Positions 6,475-13,166 are shown, numbered from the stretch's first letter. The stretch is 13,166 bases of DNA from DASYUM01 sp036001225 (GCA_036001225.1 DASYUM010000066.1:1-13166); one strand, 5' to 3'. Numbers and translations are program-made. Notes: generated from the sequence alone by a model not told the origin.

Positions 6475-7323
6475 ATGGGGCGGCTCGCGCTCCGCGCGCT
6501 CGAGCTGCTGCCGGTAGCCGTGCTCGCCGTCTTCCTCGCGCTGACGCTGGTATTGCCCCTCGGGATGCTCGTGCTCTCGAGCCTGACGCCGACCGGCACC
6601 CCGTCGCTGGCCACCTATCGCGTGCTGTTCACCGGCCGGGCGTACCGGCAGGCCGTCTGGAACAGCCTCGGCGTCGCCGCCGCCTCCGCGCTCGCCGCGA
6701 CGGCCGGGGCCGCCGCCGTCGCGCTGGCCGTCCACGTCCGACCCGGCCGCCGGTCGGCCGACGCCGTCACTACGCTGGCCGGCGTCGCCTCCAACGCCGG
6801 GGGCCCGCCGCTGGCGTTCGCCTTCGTGGTCCTTCTGGGGACGCAGGGCATGGTGCGCCTGCTCCTGCGGCGCCTCCTCGGCGTAGACCTCCTTCCCGAG
6901 CTCGGCTCGTATCCCGGCCTGGTCCTGGTCTACCTCTACTTCCTGGTCCCGGTGGTCCTGCTCGTCGTGATCCCGGCCCTGGGGGCCGTGCGCCGCGAGG
7001 TGTACGAGGCCGCCCTCGTCCTCGGCGCCCGCCCGCGCCAGTTCTGGCAGCGGGTCGGCCTCCCGCTCCTCGGCCCGCCGCTGGCGGCCGGCTACGTGCT
7101 GGCCTTCGCGGTGGCGCTGGGGAGCTACTCCACGCCGTGGGCGCTGGTCGGGGGCGGGGGCCGGCTCAACCTGCTGCCGATGCAGATCGGCTTCTTCGTG
7201 GGCGAGGCCGGATACCGGCTCGACATGGCCGACGCGATGGCGGTCGTGTTGATCGCCGGGGCTGCGCTCTGCGCCCTCGCCCACCGGCTGCTGCAAGCGC
7301 GCGCTCAGCGCTGGCTCGCGTGA
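6475..7323 (+). CDS. ABC transporter permease (PotB/PhnU-like)
   Basis: A 282-residue inner-membrane protein of the binding-protein-dependent permease family, with about six hydrophobic segments; the first is near residues 8-30. The EAA loop that docks on the ATPase is visible as E178-A-A-L-V-L-G184, followed by a P-L-L-G-P-P segment. The ATG at 6475 is the first usable start after the binding-protein stop. The frame is open further upstream, but that part is non-hydrophobic, Arg/Pro-rich sequence overlapping the binding-protein gene. Its ribosome site is weak (GGGG only). It should pair with the next gene's product as a heterodimeric channel; having two separate permeases fits polyamine and 2-aminoethylphosphonate importers better than the single fused permease of many Fe3+ systems. 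Confidence 0.85.
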   Translation: MGRLALRALELLPVAVLAVFLALTLVLPLGMLVLSSLTPTGTPSLATYRVLFTGRAYRQAVWNSLGVAAASALAATAGAAAVALAVHVRPGRRSADAVTTLAGVASNAGGPPLAFAFVVLLGTQGMVRLLLRRLLGVDLLPELGSYPGLVLVYLYFLVPVVLLVVIPALGAVRREVYEAALVLGARPRQFWQRVGLPLLGPPLAAGYVLAFAVALGSYSTPWALVGGGGRLNLLPMQIGFFVGEAGYRLDMADAMAVVLIAGAALCALAHRLLQARAQRWLA

Positions 7324-8135
7324 TGGCGGCGTGGCTCGGGCGGGCGGTCAGCATGCTCGTCGTCGGGGCGTTCGCGCTGGCGCTCCTGGCGCCGCTCGGG
7401 GGCACGTTGCTGTTCGCGCTCGCCACCCGCTGGGTGGTGACCGTGCTGCCCGAGGGATGGACTCTCGACGCGGTTGCCACCACGCTCGGCCATCCCCGCT
7501 TCACGGAGACCCTCGCCCGCTCGCTGGGCCTGGCCGCGGCGGCGGTGGCGCTCGATGCGCTCCTGGTGGTCCCGGCCCTGACGGCGCTCATGCTGGCCCG
7601 GCCGCGCTGGCAGGTCGTCTTCGATGTCGCCACCGTGGTGCCGTTCGCGCTCCCCGGTGTGGTCGTGGCGCTGGGGCTGGTGCGCTTCTACGGCTGGGCG
7701 TGGCCCGACGCCCTCCACACGCCGTGGCTTCTCGCCGCCGCCCACGCCGCCGGGGGCCTGCCCATCATGTACTGGGCGGTCGCCGCCAATCTGCGGGCGA
7801 TCGGCGTCCGTCGGCTCTACGAGGCGGGGATGCTGCTCGGAGCGCGTCCCCGGCAACTGCTCCTCCGGGTCGTGGTGCCCAACGTGTTGCCGGGGCTCGC
7901 CGCCGGCGGCGCCTTCGTCTTCGCCTTTTCGTTCACCGACTTCGCCTACGCGAACCTCCTCGTCGGCGGAGGCTGGCCCACCTTTCCCGTCTGGCAGGCC
8001 ACCATGATGCTTCTCGACGGCCACGTCATGGCGGTGCTGAGCCTGCTCAGCTTCGCCGTGCTCTGGCTCACCACTCACGTGATGGCCCGGTGGGCTCAGC
8101 GGCGGCAGCTCTGGCTGGCCGGCCGCGCCCTATAA
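7323..8135 (+). CDS. ABC transporter permease (PotC/PhnV-like)
   Basis: A 270-residue inner-membrane protein with about six hydrophobic segments, starting at ATG 7323, which shares bases with the previous stop (TGATG). A GTG at 7320 in the same frame is an equally placed alternative that adds one residue. The ATPase-docking loop is E167-A-G-M-L-L-G173, followed by a V-V-V-P-N segment. A cytoplasmic Arg/Gln-rich tail ends the protein. It is the second half of the importer channel, and the start/stop overlap implies coupled synthesis with the first permease. Family assignment is firm; the transported substrate is not visible. Confidence 0.87.
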   Translation: MAAWLGRAVSMLVVGAFALALLAPLGGTLLFALATRWVVTVLPEGWTLDAVATTLGHPRFTETLARSLGLAAAAVALDALLVVPALTALMLARPRWQVVFDVATVVPFALPGVVVALGLVRFYGWAWPDALHTPWLLAAAHAAGGLPIMYWAVAANLRAIGVRRLYEAGMLLGARPRQLLLRVVVPNVLPGLAAGGAFVFAFSFTDFAYANLLVGGGWPTFPVWQATMMLLDGHVMAVLSLLSFAVLWLTTHVMARWAQRRQLWLAGRAL

Positions 8136-8148
8136 AGGGCCCATCACG

Positions 8149-9234
8149 GTGAGCTATCTGGTGCTGCGCGGGCTGCGCAAGCGCTTCGGCGACGTCGTCG
8201 CCGTGGACGACGTGAGCCTGGCTGTCGAGCGCGGGGAGCTGGTGTCGCTGCTCGGGCCGAGCGGCTGCGGGAAGACCACGCTCCTGCGAATCGCGGCCGG
8301 CCTCGAGCCGCCCGATGGCGGCGCGGTCGAGCTGGATGGCGAGGAGATCACCGCGCTGCCGCCGTACCGGCGACGGATGGGCATGGTGTTCCAGACGCCG
8401 GCGCTGTTTCCCAATCTCCGGGCGCGCGACAACGTGGCCTTCGGCCTGCGGGTGGCCGGGCAGGCGACGGCGGCGGTGGGCGAGCGCGTGCGCGAGCTCC
8501 TCGAGCTGGTGGGGCTCACGGGGCGAGCCGATCACTTCCCGCACCAGCTCTCGGGCGGCGAGCAGCAGCGGGTCGCCCTCGCCCGGGCCCTGGCCGTCGA
8601 GCCGCGCGTCCTCCTCCTCGACGAGCCGCTGACCGCGCTCGACGCGCCGCTCCGCGCGACGCTCCGCACGGAGATCCGCCGCATCCACCAGCGGCTCAAG
8701 GTCACCGCCCTCTACGTGACCCACGACCAGGAGGAGGCGCTGAGCCTGAGCGACCGGGTGGCGGTCATGAACCGGGGACGCATCGAGGAGGTCGGCCGCC
8801 CCCGCGACCTCTACCGCGCCCCGCGCTCGCCGTTCACCGCGGTCTTCATCGGCTCCGCCACCCACCTGGCCGGCTGGGTCGCCAGCCAGCCCGACGGGCT
8901 CGTCGCGGTCGGCCCCCTTCGGCTCCGCTCCCTGGACGCCGCGCGCCTGCCGGCCGGAACCCGCGTGCGGATCCTGGTCCGGGCCGGGGCCGCCCGCGTG
9001 CTGGCCGCCGACGATCCCGGGCCCACGGACGCGAACCTCTTGACCGGGACGCTCCTGGTCAAGGCGTTCCGGGGGCCGCTGACGCTCCTGGAGGTGGACG
9101 TCGAGGGCGCCGTCATCCGGGCCGAGGCCGACTCCGACCTCGCCGACCCGCTCGAGCCGGGCACCGTGCTCCGCCTCGCCATTCCAGCCGACGCCTGCCG
9201 GATCATCGAGACGCTGCCCGCCGGCGCGCCATGA
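8149..9234 (+). CDS. ABC transporter ATP-binding protein (PotA/PhnT/FbpC-like)
   Basis: A 361-residue ATPase that powers the importer from the cytoplasmic side. All motifs are intact: Walker A G36-P-S-G-C-G-K-T-T44, a Q-loop in the MVFQTPALFPNL segment, signature L134-SGGEQQR, Walker B L155-LLDEP and the switch histidine H192 in THDQEEA. The remaining C-terminal part (about 240-361) looks like the regulatory TOBE/OB tail found in PotA, FbpC and MalK-type ATPases. The start is GTG 8149, thirteen bases after the permease stop, with only a weak AAAGGG upstream. Its stop overlaps the ATG of the following PLP-enzyme gene (ATGA), tying that enzyme to the transport operon. Confidence 0.93.
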   Translation: MSYLVLRGLRKRFGDVVAVDDVSLAVERGELVSLLGPSGCGKTTLLRIAAGLEPPDGGAVELDGEEITALPPYRRRMGMVFQTPALFPNLRARDNVAFGLRVAGQATAAVGERVRELLELVGLTGRADHFPHQLSGGEQQRVALARALAVEPRVLLLDEPLTALDAPLRATLRTEIRRIHQRLKVTALYVTHDQEEALSLSDRVAVMNRGRIEEVGRPRDLYRAPRSPFTAVFIGSATHLAGWVASQPDGLVAVGPLRLRSLDAARLPAGTRVRILVRAGAARVLAADDPGPTDANLLTGTLLVKAFRGPLTLLEVDVEGAVIRAEADSDLADPLEPGTVLRLAIPADACRIIETLPAGAP

Positions 9235-10544
9235 CCGACCTGCGCAGTCGGGCCCAGCGCGTGATCCCGGGCGGGACGCTGGAGGAGCTGACGCTGCCGC
9301 CCGAGGTGCAGGTGGTGCCGGCCCGCGGGCAGGGGAGCCGGCTGTGGGATACCGACGGCCGCGAGTACGTGGACTACGTGCTCGGCGGGGGCGCCCTGAT
9401 CCTCGGGCACGCGCCCGCGCCGGTGGTCGAGGCGGCGGCGGCTCAGCTTCGCGCGGGCTCGGCCTTCGCCATGCTGACCGAGGCGGCGATCGAGCTGGCG
9501 GAGGCGCTGGTGGCCGTGATCCCGTGTGCCGAGCAGGTGTTGTTCGCGGCCACGGGGGCGGAGGCCACGCACTTCGCGCTGCGGCTGGCGCGGGCCGCCA
9601 CCGGGCGGGAGCGAATCCTCAAGTTCGAGGGGGCCTATCACGGCCACCACGACTACGGGATCCTCAGCGTGACCGGCGAGCGCGCCGCCGCCCCGCCCCG
9701 GCCGACGCCGGAATCCGCGGGCATTCCGGCCCGGGTGCTCGACGAGGTCCTGGTCGTTCCGTACAACGACCTGGGGGCGGCGGAGCAGGTCGTCGAGGCT
9801 CACCGAGGCGAACTGGCGGCCGTCATCGTCGAGCCGCTCCAGCGGATCGTCGAGCCGATGGCCGGCTTCCTGCCCGGCTTGCGCGAGCTGACCCGGCGGC
9901 ACGGCATCGTCCTGATCTTCGACGAGGTGGTGACCGGCTTCCGCCTCGCGCTGGGGGGGGCCCAGGAATACTATGGCGTGACGCCGGACCTCGCCGCCTA
10001 CGGAAAGGTCGTCGGCGGCGGGTACCCCCTCGCCATCGTGGCCGGACCCGCCGACCTCCTCGGCCGCGCCGATCCTCGCCGAACCGGGCCGACAGCCGTG
10101 TACGTGAGCGGCTCCCAGTTCGCCAACGCCGTCGCCGTCGCCGCGGCCCGCGCGACGCTGGCCGCGCTACGCGCGCCGGGCGTCTACGCGCGCCTCGCCG
10201 AGCTGGGGCGGCAGCTCCGCGAGCGGCTCCAGGCTGTGCTCGACGCGGAGGGGATTCCGGGGCGCGTCCTCGCCCACGGACCCATCTGGCACCTCTTGCC
10301 CCGCTGCGCCGAGATGGGGCCGTTCCGTGATCACCAGGCCGTGCGCCGGGCCACCGCGGCCGGCCGCCCGCTGGTGGAGCCGCTCGTGCGGGAGCTGGTC
10401 CGGCGGGGCGTGCTGGCGTTCCCGCGCCCGGGGCGGGGCTACGTCCGAGGCTACCTCTCCCTCGCCCACACCGAGCGCGACCTCGCGGTCACCGCTGATG
10501 CGCTGCGCGACGCACTGCGTGCGCTCCCGGCCGCCGCCGGCTGA
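9231..10544 (+). CDS. Glutamate-1-semialdehyde aminomutase-like class III PLP enzyme
   Basis: A 437-residue fold-type I PLP enzyme. The closest pattern is glutamate-1-semialdehyde 2,1-aminomutase: GAYHGHHDY, VPYNDL, D231 in IFDEVVTGFR, GGAQEYYGVTPDL, and lysine K259 in YGKVVGGGYP. It departs from true HemL in the cofactor-phosphate region, where the usual NSGTEA reads ATGAEA, and in its substrate-side loops, so a role in tetrapyrrole synthesis is unlikely. It is the last gene of the importer operon and overlaps the ATPase by ATGA, so it probably acts on the imported compound as an aminotransferase, aminomutase or lyase. It differs clearly from the class III enzyme encoded divergently at the operon's head. 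Its stop TGA (10542-10544) touches the stop of the convergent rhodanese gene. Confidence 0.88.
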   Translation: MTDLRSRAQRVIPGGTLEELTLPPEVQVVPARGQGSRLWDTDGREYVDYVLGGGALILGHAPAPVVEAAAAQLRAGSAFAMLTEAAIELAEALVAVIPCAEQVLFAATGAEATHFALRLARAATGRERILKFEGAYHGHHDYGILSVTGERAAAPPRPTPESAGIPARVLDEVLVVPYNDLGAAEQVVEAHRGELAAVIVEPLQRIVEPMAGFLPGLRELTRRHGIVLIFDEVVTGFRLALGGAQEYYGVTPDLAAYGKVVGGGYPLAIVAGPADLLGRADPRRTGPTAVYVSGSQFANAVAVAAARATLAALRAPGVYARLAELGRQLRERLQAVLDAEGIPGRVLAHGPIWHLLPRCAEMGPFRDHQAVRRATAAGRPLVEPLVRELVRRGVLAFPRPGRGYVRGYLSLAHTERDLAVTADALRDALRALPAAAG

Positions 10545-10949
10545 TCAGCGCTCGATCGGGTAGCCGCGCGCCACCCAGCCGCCAAACCCCTCTTCCAGTC
10601 CCTCGACCATCTCGACGCCGGCGGTCGCCAACAAGCGATAGACGGCGTCCAGCTCTTCCCGCGGGCAGCTGCAGTAGAGGACGATGCGCCCGCGCGGAAT
10701 CTCTTGATATCGCCGGCGGAGCTGGGCGAGCGGGATCGAGCGGGCCCGGGGCAGGTGGCCGTTCTGGTACTCCTCGGCCGTGCGCAGGTCGATGAGGAGC
10801 GGCCGCCGGCCGGCGTCGAGCTGGGCCTTGAGCTGGGGAGCGGAGATCATGGTGATCGGCTGGTCGGGCCCGCCGTGGATGGCCGTCGCCGTGCCGGCGG
10901 CGAGCGTGCCCGCCAGCACCACCGCGACCTTAATGGCCGTGATGCCCAT
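10545..10949 (-). CDS. Secreted or membrane-anchored rhodanese-like protein
   Basis: A 134-residue protein. Residues 1-23 form a hydrophobic signal or anchor with an A-T-A cleavage-like end. Residues about 32-132 are a single rhodanese domain: LLIDLRTAEEY, GHLPRARSIPL and a C-terminal GGWVARGYPI. The active-site loop has C93 in YCSCPREE, so the presumed sulfur-carrying cysteine is present, followed by a second cysteine (C95) and acidic residues instead of the usual C-x-x-G-x-R/S loop. The protein should act in the periplasm, perhaps in sulfur transfer or as a binding module. Its ATG at 10949 lies inside the end of the cytochrome gene (20-base overlap), so the two are co-translated. Fold is confident; activity is not established. 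Confidence 0.82.
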   Translation of the reverse strand: MGITAIKVAVVLAGTLAAGTATAIHGGPDQPITMISAPQLKAQLDAGRRPLLIDLRTAEEYQNGHLPRARSIPLAQLRRRYQEIPRGRIVLYCSCPREELDAVYRLLATAGVEMVEGLEEGFGGWVARGYPIER

Positions 10950-11793
10950 GCCCGTCGGCCTTCCAGTCGAAGCTCAGGTCGCCGACGGAGGCGAAGCGGC
11001 CGCCCGCCGACGGCATGACCCGCATGCCGGTGGCGCCGATCGAGACCGTGATGCGGGTGGTAGTCGCCGGGAGGGCGAGATCGGCGCCGTAGTGGAAGCC
11101 CTCAGCGCCCACCATCGGCACCAGCCGGACTCGTTGAGCGGCGCCCTTCGCGGCGTGGATGCGGGCGCTGACCGGCAGGTACGGGACGGGCTCGCCGGTC
11201 CGAAGGTCGGCGACGAACACCATGACGTGCTCGAGCCCGCGGTCGCCCGGCGTCCGGGAATCCAGGCGCACGCGGTAGCCGCCGGCGACCTGCTCCCGGG
11301 CCGCCGCGGCGGCGGGCGCGCCCGGCCCGGCCCCCAGGCTGGCCAGGTACGCGACGAGGTCGAGGAGCTCGCCGACCATGACGGCGTCCCGGTAGTCCGG
11401 CATGGTGGAGCGGCCGTCGGGGCCGGTGTAGCCGGGTCCGGCGACAATCACCGCGTTCGGATTCAGGATCGACTCGGCCAGGTACTCGGCTGGGTGCAGG
11501 GTGCCCATGCCCGAGAGCTCGGGCCCCGGCCCGCCCCCGACGAGGGCGCCTTCGCCGAACTGCTCGCCGCGGACCGCGTGGCACCGATAGCATTCCAGCT
11601 TGGCGAAGACCTCCCGCCCGGCCCGCGGGTCGCCGGCCGGCACGGCGAAGCGCCAGCCGGGCGGCACGCCGCCGTAGCGGTGCAGCTCCTCCATCGTGGT
11701 CCGCACCGGTCCCGCCGGCGGCGCGGCCCAGCCGCCGACGGTCAGCGCGCCCGCCAGCCCGAGCCCGGCCCCGAGTCCCGTCCACGTCTTCAT
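10930..11793 (-). CDS. Secreted monoheme cytochrome c fused to a P19/Tp34-like metal-binding domain
   Basis: A 287-residue exported protein. Residues 1-24 are a signal peptide. Residues about 54-155 are a class I cytochrome c with haem motif C68-Y-R-C-H72 and a probable axial M131 (context STMPDY). Residues about 170-277 resemble the P19/Tp34 periplasmic iron- and copper-binding family: H189 in LEHVMVFVAD, a PYLPVSARI strand, and M227-x6-H234 in the VPMVGAEGFHYGA segment, which has the Met/His spacing of P19's copper site. The last metal histidine of P19 has no clear match. The tail ends DGHGHHGH. The ribosome site AAAGGAG (11810-11804) overlaps the stop of the upstream NicO permease, so they form one operon. 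The likely role is electron transfer linked to metal binding or uptake. The cytochrome part is sure; the second domain is a pattern-based call. Confidence 0.82.
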   Translation of the reverse strand: MKTWTGLGAGLGLAGALTVGGWAAPPAGPVRTTMEELHRYGGVPPGWRFAVPAGDPRAGREVFAKLECYRCHAVRGEQFGEGALVGGGPGPELSGMGTLHPAEYLAESILNPNAVIVAGPGYTGPDGRSTMPDYRDAVMVGELLDLVAYLASLGAGPGAPAAAAAREQVAGGYRVRLDSRTPGDRGLEHVMVFVADLRTGEPVPYLPVSARIHAAKGAAQRVRLVPMVGAEGFHYGADLALPATTTRITVSIGATGMRVMPSAGGRFASVGDLSFDWKADGHGHHGH

Positions 11794-11809
11794 GCGTCGC
11801 CTGCTCCTT

Positions 11810-12619
11810 TCACCGCGGGACCCAGCGAGGCTGGCTCACGAACAGCCCGTCGACGAAGCCGATCTGGTAGACGAGGAAGAGGCCGACGCCGAGGCTGAGG
11901 AGCCCCGAGGCCGTCGCCAGCCAGCGGTTCAGGCGGACGTGGCGACCGGCGGTGTAGGCGATCGGAAGCGCGATGGCGACGGTGATCAGCACCATGCCGG
12001 CGATGGTGCCGCTGCCGAAGACCAGCAGGTAGCCGAGCGCCCACCGTGGGTCGCGGATCGTGGCCAGGATCAGGAGGGCCACTGCCGCCGACCCGGCCAG
12101 GCCGTGGACGATGCCGACCACCAGGGGGCGCAGCGCCTGATAGAGGCCCAGCCGGCCGAAGACGCGGTCGAGCCGGGCCTGAGGCGTCGCCTCCTCGGCG
12201 TGCCCGTGGGCCCCGGTGGCGTGGCCGTGGAGGTGGCTGTGGACGTAGTCGCCGTGGCGATGGGGATGCGCGTGGCGCAGCGCCTCGCCGTCACCGCCCG
12301 CGCCGAGGGCTCCGCGGATCCAGCGCACGAGACCGGTGAGGTTCAACAGCCCGAGCAGGATCAGCATCAGGGCCACCCCGAACTCCATGGTCAGCCCGAG
12401 CCGGGGCGGGATGACCGCGCCGAAGAGGATGATGCCCCCGCCCACGATCACGATGGTCACGGTATGGCCGATGCCCCACAGCGTGCCGATGAAGGCGGCG
12501 CCCGCGATGGTGCGCTCGCGGCTGACGATGGTGGTCACCGCGATGACGTGATCGGGGTCAGTGGCGTGGCGGAGGCCGAGGAAGAACCCGACCAACAGGA
12601 TCGAGGCCAGCTCGAGCAT
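11810..12619 (-). CDS. NicO/HoxN-family nickel/cobalt permease
   Basis: A 269-residue polytopic membrane protein with about six hydrophobic segments. The signature H18-x4-D23-H24 (GLRHATDPDHV) matches the HX4DH metal-transport motif of HoxN/NixA/NicO permeases, and GIGHTVTIVIVGG and GIVHGLAGSAAVAL match the later conserved segments. A cytoplasmic or periplasmic loop at residues 116-140 contains ten histidines, as in RcnA/NicO-type proteins, and probably binds metal. The ATG at 12619 is preceded by AGGGAG about ten bases upstream. Sixteen bases separate its stop from the cytochrome c/P19-like gene, so the two are probably co-expressed. Import versus export, and the exact metal, cannot be told from sequence; some relatives are annotated as urease-accessory UreH-like. 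Confidence 0.82.
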   Translation of the reverse strand: MLELASILLVGFFLGLRHATDPDHVIAVTTIVSRERTIAGAAFIGTLWGIGHTVTIVIVGGGIILFGAVIPPRLGLTMEFGVALMLILLGLLNLTGLVRWIRGALGAGGDGEALRHAHPHRHGDYVHSHLHGHATGAHGHAEEATPQARLDRVFGRLGLYQALRPLVVGIVHGLAGSAAVALLILATIRDPRWALGYLLVFGSGTIAGMVLITVAIALPIAYTAGRHVRLNRWLATASGLLSLGVGLFLVYQIGFVDGLFVSQPRWVPR

Positions 12620-12638
12620 GCGTCACCGCTCCCTGGTC

Positions 12639-12654
12639 TGAGGATGCCTCATCC
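12639..12654. promoter_or_regulatory. Short overlapping palindromes upstream of the NicO gene
   Basis: TGAGG-ATG-CCTCA (12639-12651) overlaps GGATG-CCT-CATCC (12642-12654), about 20 bases before the permease start. It is operator-like in size and place, but it does not match the NikR, RcnR or Fur sites I know. No clear -35/-10 pair was found beside it. Confidence 0.25.
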
Positions 12655-12721
12655 CGGCGGTCCTTCGCCAGTGCACCCCCGCGCCACCGTCGCGACGCCG
12701 AACCGCCGCGCGTGTGGTGTT

Positions 12722-12798
12722 CCGCTTCGAGCGGCGGCTTCGCCGCTGCAACCCTTCCTTGGGGGAGGTCTCGGAGGGGGCCGCCGAGGCCCCCTCCG
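12722..12798. repeat. Hairpin-rich, REP-like intergenic element including a strong terminator-like stem
   Basis: Three stems lie in this gap between the cupin and NicO genes. CCGCT-TCG-AGCGG (12722-12734) and AGCGGCG-GCTT-CGCCGCT (12730-12747) share AGCGG and so exclude each other. CGGAGGGGGCC-GCCGA-GGCCCCCTCCG (12772-12798) is a perfect 11-bp stem that begins six bases after the cupin TAG on the minus strand. It probably ends or shields the cupin transcript, although no T-tract follows. The compact multi-hairpin layout is typical of dispersed REP-like elements. The remaining bases of the 185-base gap show only the short palindromes described separately. Confidence 0.5.
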
Positions 12799-12804
12799 AA
12801 GAAA

Positions 12805-13158
12805 CTAATCGCACTTCTTGCAGAGCACCACCCACAGCCGGAGTGGCCGGTCGCTCTCGTTGCGGGCGTCGTGGGGCGTCAGCGCCGGCAGCCAGCGGGC
12901 CGTGCCGGGGCGCAGCACTTCGCGCCCGGCGTCGGTAACGAGGGTCAGCTCGCCCTCCACGACGATGCCCAACTCGGGTTCCAGCCCGACGTGGCGGCCA
13001 GAGGCCGAGCCCGGCTCGAAAGTCAGCAGGATCACTCGCACCACGTCGTTGTCGAGGGCGAGCCGCTCCTCGATCCGGCCCTGCGGCTCCTGGGCGGCGA
13101 CGCCTCCCGGCCGGGCCAGCGCCATCAGCATCGTTCCCACGATCAGCGCCGTTCGCAT
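12805..13158 (-). CDS. Small secreted cupin-domain protein
   Basis: A 117-residue protein. Residues 1-22 are a signal peptide ending V-A-A before Q23. Residues about 38-112 form a single small cupin barrel: EPGSASGRH with H56, E62 in the first motif, GELTLVTDAGREVLRPG in the middle and H96 in LTPHD of the second motif, so a partial metal-binding set is present. The protein ends CKKCD, a CxxC pair outside the barrel. It is the outermost gene in the window; only eight bases upstream of its ATG are visible, so its promoter and upstream neighbours are unknown. Export suggests a periplasmic binding or sensing role rather than the usual cytosolic enzymes. The fold is well supported; the function is not. 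Confidence 0.8.
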   Translation of the reverse strand: MRTALIVGTMLMALARPGGVAAQEPQGRIEERLALDNDVVRVILLTFEPGSASGRHVGLEPELGIVVEGELTLVTDAGREVLRPGTARWLPALTPHDARNESDRPLRLWVVLCKKCD

Positions 13159-13166
13159 GCTCGTCC

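Noticed and set aside
9231..10544. Authentic glutamate-1-semialdehyde aminomutase (hemL) of tetrapyrrole synthesis
   Set aside because: The cofactor region reads ATGAEA instead of NSGTEA, the substrate loops differ, and the gene is coupled to an importer operon rather than to haem genes.
11696..12808. Plus-strand open frame of 370 codons opposite the NicO permease gene
   Set aside because: It is antisense to a membrane protein with clear HX4DH and later NicO motifs; the frame itself is Asp/Gly/Arg-rich without a fold pattern.
12623..12835. Small minus-strand open frame of 70 codons in the cupin-NicO gap
   Set aside because: It overlaps the cupin end and the hairpins, its product is Arg/Ser-rich, and the gap is better explained by structured non-coding sequence.

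Overview
This is a very GC-rich, densely packed bacterial window with short intergenic gaps and many ATGA or TGATG stop/start overlaps. The gene mix suggests a soil or subsurface bacterium of the Rokubacteria/NC10/deltaproteobacterial kind: several stand-alone and hybrid histidine kinases, a periplasmic-binding-protein ABC importer linked to class III aminotransferase-fold enzymes, and a secreted monoheme cytochrome. That placement is inferred from gene style, not from a marker gene. No rRNA, tRNA, CRISPR array, transposase or phage gene was seen.

Region 1 (1-3717, + strand) is a signalling operon of four coupled genes: a single-domain response regulator, a PAS/coiled-coil protein, a soluble HisKA/HATPase kinase with a 21-residue repeat in its linker, and a REC-HisKA-HATPase-REC hybrid kinase. 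None of the four carries a DNA-binding or enzymatic output domain. A two-tier inverted repeat (3786-3824) lies in the gap before the convergent next gene.

Region 2 (3867-10544) looks like an uptake and catabolism module for a small amino compound. A class III PLP enzyme on the minus strand (best guess: a phospholyase/ammonia-lyase of the (R)-1-hydroxy-2-aminoethylphosphonate type) is divergent from a + strand operon. That operon encodes a secreted binding protein, two permeases, an ATPase with a TOBE-like tail, and a second, glutamate-1-semialdehyde-aminomutase-like PLP enzyme. The transporter has the layout of polyamine/Fe3+/2-aminoethylphosphonate importers. Both promoters appear to lie in the 113-bp divergent gap, and the minus-strand gene may be leaderless.

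Region 3 (10545-13158, all minus strand) reads as an envelope metal/redox cluster. In transcription order it holds a small secreted cupin, a strong hairpin in a repeat-like gap, a NicO/HoxN-type nickel/cobalt permease with a His-rich loop, a secreted protein joining a monoheme cytochrome c domain to a P19/Tp34-like metal-binding domain with a His-rich tail, and a secreted rhodanese-like protein. Permease, cytochrome fusion and rhodanese are spaced as one operon. The rhodanese stop codon abuts the stop of the convergent region-2 operon with no base between (TGATCA).

The most interesting items are the cytochrome c/P19-like fusion beside a NicO permease, the pairing of two different class III PLP enzymes with one importer, the tandem repeat in the kinase linker, and the hairpin-rich gap at 12722-12798.
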